Positions 62,198-64,000 of a DNA stretch of 64,000 nt are shown here, in pieces; position 1 is the first letter of the stretch; each line of letters opens with the position of its first letter. The position numbers were made by a program, and so were the translations under genes. The notes under the pieces are model-generated. The model did not search any database. It saw nothing but the letters and a program-made list of their open reading frames with translations, and was not told the DNA's origin. Source of the DNA: an uncultured Paracoccaceae bacterium (GTDB lineage: Bacteria > Pseudomonadota > Alphaproteobacteria > Rhodobacterales > Rhodobacteraceae); assembly GCA_947498985.1 (NCBI GenBank), contig CANMMF010000002.1:600412-664411 (forward strand), written 5' to 3'.

Positions 62198-63121
62198 ATG
62201 ACCCTGCTCACCCCCGACGCTGCCGGCGTCTTTGTCATCGCCGTGACCCCGTTCCATCCCGACGGGCGCATCGACATGGAGAGCTGCGACCGCATGGTGG
62301 ATTTCTACCTCGATGCGGGCGCCACCGGGCTGACGGTGCTTGGCATGATGGGCGAAGCGCCCAAGCTCACAGTCGGGGAGTCGCGCGATGTGGTGGCGCG
62401 CATCCTTGCGCGGGTAGCAGGGCGCGTGCCGGTTGTGGTCGGCGTCTCGGCCCCCGGATTTGCGCAGATCGAAGCGCTGACGAAGATGGTGATGGATCTC
62501 GGGGCTGCGGGCGTCATGGTCGCGCCGCCGGGCACGCTCCGCACCGATGACCAGATCGTCACCTATTACAGCCAGGTGGCCGAGCTGATCGGCGACGTGC
62601 CTTTTGTCCTGCAGGACTTCCCGCTGGCCACCAATGTGCAGATCGCCCCCGGGGTGATCGCCCGGATCGTCAACGATCTGCCGACCTGCGTCTGCCTCAA
62701 GCACGAGGATTGGCCGGGTCTCGAAAAGATCTCTGCCCTGCGCGCGCCGGGCATGCTGGACCGCCCGCTCTCGATCTTGTGCGGCAATGGCGGGCTGTTT
62801 CTGCCCGAAGAGATGGCGCGTGGCGCCGATGGCGCAATGACCGGCTTTGCCTATCCCGAGATGATGGTCAGCGTGACCGCGCTGCACGCCGGCGGCGACC
62901 CGGAGCGTGGACGCGATCTCTTTGACGCCTATCTGCCACTGGCGCGGTTCGAACAGCAGCCCGGCATGGGGCTCGCGATCCGGAAATACACGCTGGCCCG
63001 GCGGGGGATCATCGCGCATGACGCCCTGCGCCGCCCCGGCGCCGCGCTGAGCGACAAGAGCCGCGCCGAGGTCGACCGGCTGATCGCGCGACAGGAAAAA
63101 CGACTGGAGGAGTTGAGCTGA
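62198..63121 (+). CDS. DapA/N-acetylneuraminate lyase-family protein with altered motifs
   Basis: A 307-residue (beta/alpha)8 barrel protein. The Schiff-base Lys is expected in VCLKHEDWPG. Two usual motifs are changed: GTTGE reads GMMGE, and YNxP reads QDFP, so the Tyr of the proton relay and the pyruvate carboxylate pocket are missing. It is therefore unlikely to be a true DapA or sialate lyase. It probably acts on a different oxo substrate of this pathway. It lies 9 bases after the racemase gene and overlaps the SDR gene. Confidence 0.85.
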   Translation: MTLLTPDAAGVFVIAVTPFHPDGRIDMESCDRMVDFYLDAGATGLTVLGMMGEAPKLTVGESRDVVARILARVAGRVPVVVGVSAPGFAQIEALTKMVMDLGAAGVMVAPPGTLRTDDQIVTYYSQVAELIGDVPFVLQDFPLATNVQIAPGVIARIVNDLPTCVCLKHEDWPGLEKISALRAPGMLDRPLSILCGNGGLFLPEEMARGADGAMTGFAYPEMMVSVTALHAGGDPERGRDLFDAYLPLARFEQQPGMGLAIRKYTLARRGIIAHDALRRPGAALSDKSRAEVDRLIARQEKRLEELS

Positions 63122-63891
63122 TGGATCTTGGGATCACCGGAAAACGGGCGCTTGTGCTGGGGGCCAGCCGTGGCCTTGGCAAGGCGATTGCGCAATCGCT
63201 TGCGGCAGAAGGCGCGACGGTCTTTGCCGCCGCACGCAGCCGCGACAAGATCGCGTCCTGGGCCGAAGGCATGGCGAATGTGCACCCGGTTGCGCTGGAT
63301 CTGGCACAGGTCGATGAGGTCGACGCGGTGATCGACACGCTGCTGGCCGATGGGGGCGTCGATATCCTCATCAACAACGGTGGCGGCCCGCCTCCGGGCA
63401 CCGCGGAAGGGGCCGAGCGCGGTCAATGGATCGGTCATTTCGAGGCGATGGCGGCCAATCTCTTCCACCTGACGACCCGGCTGCTTCCGGCGATGAAAAA
63501 GCGTAGCTGGGGGCGGATTGTCTCGATCACCTCGTCGGGTGTCGAGCAGCCGATCCCCAATCTGGCGCTGTCCAACGGCATCCGCTCGGCGGTGGTCGGC
63601 TGGTCCAAGTCGCTGGCCAACGAGGTGGCGGGCGACGGGGTGACGGTGAATGTGGTGATGCCCGGTCGCATTCACACAGAACGCGTCGATGAGCTCGACG
63701 CCGCCGCCGCGAAACGCACCGGCAAGGAGGTGAGCGAAGTGGCCAGCACATCGCGGGCAGGCATCCCGGCGGGGCGCTATGGCCAGCCGGAGGAGTTCGC
63801 CGATGTGGTGACATTCCTCGCCTCGGACCGCGCAGGCTATGTGACCGGCTCGAAGATCCGGATCGACGGCGGCAGCATCAAGTCGGTCTGA
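63121..63891 (+). CDS. Atypical SDR lacking canonical Tyr/Lys
   Basis: A 256-residue Rossmann protein of the SDR family. The cofactor motif LVLGASRGLGKAIAQSLA and the NNGGGPPPG segment are present, and SITSS gives the catalytic Ser. At the YxxxK position it reads SNGIR (within LALSNGIRSAVVGW), so Tyr and Lys are Ser and Arg. A subgroup of SDRs with LSN-x-x-R at this point exists. It may reduce with a different acid or have another role. Start overlaps the preceding stop (TGATG). Confidence 0.85.
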   Translation: MDLGITGKRALVLGASRGLGKAIAQSLAAEGATVFAAARSRDKIASWAEGMANVHPVALDLAQVDEVDAVIDTLLADGGVDILINNGGGPPPGTAEGAERGQWIGHFEAMAANLFHLTTRLLPAMKKRSWGRIVSITSSGVEQPIPNLALSNGIRSAVVGWSKSLANEVAGDGVTVNVVMPGRIHTERVDELDAAAAKRTGKEVSEVASTSRAGIPAGRYGQPEEFADVVTFLASDRAGYVTGSKIRIDGGSIKSV

Positions 63892-63913
63892 GGCCGGATC
63901 GCGGCTGAGCCGC

Positions 63914-64000
63914 CTACTGCCCGGCCCGCGCGTTGCGGTACCATTGTGCGATGGCCGCGCGGTTTTCGGCCGTCATGGTTGAGATCGCGTTGGGGGGTGG
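63914..64000 (-). CDS. C-terminus of a cytochrome-c-like protein, partial
   Basis: On the minus strand a frame open to the right edge ends in 28 codons reading PPPNAISTMTAENRAAIAQW then YRNARAGQ and a TAG. The PPPNAI-x-x-MT-x-E-x-R-x-x-I-x-x-WY pattern is typical of C-terminal cytochrome c domains, including those fused to membrane urate oxidases (PuuD). With only the tail visible the exact protein is uncertain. Confidence 0.5.
   Translation of the reverse strand, partial: PPPNAISTMTAENRAAIAQWYRNARAGQ

Noticed and set aside
1..64000. CRISPR arrays, tRNA, rRNA, IS elements, prophage
   Set aside because: No spaced identical repeats, no recognisable RNA gene and no transposase, integrase or phage proteins were seen on either strand.

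Overview
The window looks like chromosomal DNA of a roseobacter-type member of the Rhodobacterales (Alphaproteobacteria). The evidence is high GC, glcDEF, an xsc-pta-tauE-soeABC sulfonate module, ornithine decarboxylase plus homospermidine synthase, a DUF1523 protein, and a dispersed intergenic repeat with core CCCGGGATATTTT. I see no rRNA, tRNA, CRISPR, IS element or prophage. The window cuts glcD at its left edge and a cytochrome-c-like gene at its right edge.

Left part (1-13.8 kb): glycolate oxidase glcDEF with a small membrane protein between glcE and glcF; a secreted trypsin-like protease; an hsp20 gene behind a heat-shock-type promoter; a divergent LysR/medium-chain oxidoreductase pair around a palindrome; an ECF sigma factor overlapping a membrane-anchored VWA protein; a gabD-like aldehyde dehydrogenase; and three small membrane proteins.

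Sulfonate block (13.9-22.5 kb, minus strand): xsc, pta, tauE, soeA, a 53-residue membrane ORF, soeB, soeC. Sulfoacetaldehyde from taurine-like sulfonates would become acetyl-CoA, with sulfite either exported or oxidised to sulfate.

Surface polysaccharide block (22.9-33.1 kb): an EamA exporter, two GT4 glycosyltransferases, a Wzy/O-antigen-ligase-like protein, a hexapeptide acetyltransferase, and a coupled trio of OafA/SGNH acyltransferase, GMC-type flavoenzyme and SDR. The acyltransferase starts at TTG behind a short leader ORF and a hairpin.

Middle (33.2-42.6 kb): ornithine decarboxylase and homospermidine synthase (ornithine to putrescine to homospermidine), two small proteins, a YqiJ/YqiK flotillin pair, an extensin-like lipoprotein, and prephenate dehydrogenase with an HisC-type aminotransferase.

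Right part (42.6-63.9 kb) is the most unusual region. A minus-strand set runs from a dihydropyrimidinase-like hydrolase through a fumarate-reductase-like complex (flavoprotein plus FeS and two membrane subunits), a two-subunit class I fumarase/tartrate-dehydratase-like enzyme, a cytoplasmic sulfite-oxidase-fold protein and an acetolactate-synthase-like TPP enzyme. Divergent to it lie a GntR/FCD regulator, a VOC protein, a peptide-type ABC transporter, a second substrate-binding protein without a signal peptide, an amidohydrolase, a hydantoin-racemase-like protein, a DapA-like lyase with altered motifs, and an SDR lacking the usual Tyr/Lys. A nearly identical 22-bp element before the hydrolase/regulator junction and before the VOC gene ties both arms to one regulon. 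The substrate is unknown; a cyclic amide, ureide or N-heterocycle yielding a dicarboxylate is my best inference.
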